This document shows positions 13,979-15,098 of a stretch of 15,098 nucleotides of DNA, piece by piece. The notes beneath the pieces are model-generated. The model was not told where the DNA came from. It worked only from the letters and a program-made list of their open reading frames with translations, and did not search any database. Within the stretch, counting starts at the first letter, position 1, and the number at the start of each line of letters is the position of its first letter. A program made the translations under genes and the position numbers. Source of the DNA: an uncultured Clostridia bacterium (GTDB taxonomy: Bacteria > Bacillota > Clostridia > Oscillospirales > Ruminococcaceae); assembly GCA_946183095.1 (NCBI GenBank), contig CAMHBE010000015.1, positions 1 through 15,098 of the forward strand, read 5' to 3'.

Positions 13979-15098
13979 CTATTCTCCGAGCCGTTTTACG
14001 GGCTTGAAACCTGTTGTTTTTGTGAACTTCATATTGCAGGTGAATGAATTTACGAAATCCGACGGGTCGATGCGCTCAAAGTTTGTGGTATCGAATCTTT
14101 CGCGCTCGAACAGCACCGACAGTATCGTGACTTCAGCGTCATTTCCCGTTGAGGTATCGAGCACGTTATCGACCGCGTGGACTATCACGCCGCCCACGGG
14201 CAGCACTGCGAATATCTCTCTTGCTATGCGTATCGCGCAGCTGCACACATAATCCTGCACGAGATCGAAATACTGCGACTTTGACATTTCCTTTTCGGAG
14301 AGTTTACCGCTTTTGAGCACTGTGACTGTGGTTTTGGGCACTACATCGTCGGACTTTACCTGAAACTCCGTTTCCATAACGGAGGGGTCGTCTGTGCCGA
14401 ACTCGAAACCGCTGCCGTACTCCACGAGATCCTCGAACGGGTTTGCTTCCTCTATCGCTTCAAGATATGCGTCGATGTCGCCGTCAATGATGCGCTGTGC
14501 GAACTTATAGCTGTCCTGCCAGTCCGCGAACTCCTGCGCATCTGTCTTTCTTGCGTCCTCCACCGCATCTTCGAGCTGTTTGCGGGATTTTTCGGTCTTT
14601 CCGAAGAACTTGTCGGCAAATCCCGGCTTATACTCTGCGAGAGCCTTTTCCGCTTCTGTCTCGCGGGGTCCCTTCTGCCCCTTCACGAACGGGGGCGGAG
14701 TTTCGAGGACGCTCTCCCAGTTCATATCGTTCTCACATTCCTTGTGAACGGATTTTATGACATCTATATAATTCTCGGCTTCTGCGGCTTTGAACTCGTT
14801 TTCGCGGAGTTCATCGGCTTTCTGCTGTGCCTTTTCCTCTGCGAGTTTGGCTTTTTCTTTTGCAATTTCTTCCTTCTGCTTTTTCAGTTCTTCCTGTTTC
14901 TTTTTGGCGTCCGATGTACTCTTTTTCTTCTTGCCGCCGAACTCCTTGACGTATGACAATCCTGTTCCGGGGATCCCGAGGGTAGCGGTGCGCCTGCCGC
15001 TTGTATTGAGCGAATAGCGGCAGCCGTTGGTGCCGAGACTCACGCCGACACCGGATTTGCTGACGTTCAGCTTGACTCCTTTACATATATTTATGCTT
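13979..15098 (-). CDS. DUF4236 domain protein with coiled coil, 5' end outside the window
   Basis: The frame is open to base 15098, so at least 372 codons of the 3' part are present and the true start lies beyond the window. A GTG at 15041-15043 is internal, since the residues before it (starting SINICKGVKLNVSKSG) continue the DUF4236 pattern. The N-terminal domain has that family's short strands: NVSKSGVGVSLGTNG, then SGRRTATLGIPGTGLSYVK. A Lys-rich stretch (GGKKKKS) and a strongly charged coiled coil rich in Lys, Glu and Gln follow, then a C-terminal region of about 250 residues of unknown fold. No membrane segment is obvious. DUF4236 has no known function. The gene is 32 bases upstream of the fused ABC transporter and shares its operon. 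The C-terminal part includes the segment IFAVLPVGGVIVHAVD, which looks like a folded core, but I do not recognise it. Confidence 0.82.
   Translation of the reverse strand, partial: SINICKGVKLNVSKSGVGVSLGTNGCRYSLNTSGRRTATLGIPGTGLSYVKEFGGKKKKSTSDAKKKQEELKKQKEEIAKEKAKLAEEKAQQKADELRENEFKAAEAENYIDVIKSVHKECENDMNWESVLETPPPFVKGQKGPRETEAEKALAEYKPGFADKFFGKTEKSRKQLEDAVEDARKTDAQEFADWQDSYKFAQRIIDGDIDAYLEAIEEANPFEDLVEYGSGFEFGTDDPSVMETEFQVKSDDVVPKTTVTVLKSGKLSEKEMSKSQYFDLVQDYVCSCAIRIAREIFAVLPVGGVIVHAVDNVLDTSTGNDAEVTILSVLFERERFDTTNFERIDPSDFVNSFTCNMKFTKTTGFKPVKRLGE

Overview
The window looks like a chromosomal segment of a Gram-positive clostridial gut bacterium, most likely Ruminococcus or a close relative (Oscillospiraceae). 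I infer this from the strong AAAGGA/GGAGG ribosome binding sites, the lipoprotein with a long Thr/Ala/Pro/Asn linker, the purE-purC-purF-purM order, the PurF version that starts Met-Gly-Gly-Phe-Phe-Gly, and the sugar ABC system that lacks its own ATPase. No rRNA, tRNA, CRISPR array or insertion sequence was seen.

Region 1 (1-3816, minus strand) is a de novo purine operon read right to left: promoter, leader, purE, a 40-codon small gene, purC, purF and the 5' part of purM, which leaves the window at base 1. The leader is the most interesting part. It holds a 23-codon ORF with a good ribosome binding site. Its stop codon lies in a GNRA-capped hairpin and abuts an intrinsic terminator just before purE, the layout of a peptide-controlled attenuator. 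PurF lacks the N-terminal catalytic cysteine of its glutaminase domain but keeps the PRPP loop and the four cysteines that would bind an iron-sulfur cluster.

Region 2 (3817-4540) is a long AT-rich divergent intergenic region. It has a perfect 16-bp CcpA/LacI-type palindrome and a good sigma-A promoter facing right. Region 3 (4541-8017, plus strand) is a carbohydrate ABC importer: lipoprotein binding protein, hairpin, two MalF/MalG-type permeases, terminator. The ATPase must be supplied from elsewhere.

Region 4 (8030-10501, plus strand) has its own promoter and carries a dCMP deaminase followed by an unusual soluble protein: a LacI/PBP1-type sugar-binding domain without a DNA-binding domain, a middle region, and an intact GGDEF diguanylate cyclase domain. 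Its position beside the importer suggests that sugar sensing may feed into c-di-GMP. Region 5 (10502-10765) is non-coding and starts with a GC-rich repeat related to the one after purF.

Region 6 (10766-15098, minus strand) holds the 3' part of a DUF4236 coiled-coil protein gene (it enters from beyond base 15098) and then a 1045-residue fused ABC ATPase/FtsX-type permease. The permease's large extracellular region carries a coiled coil and three degenerate Gln/Glu/Met-rich repeats. A strong terminator ends this transcript.
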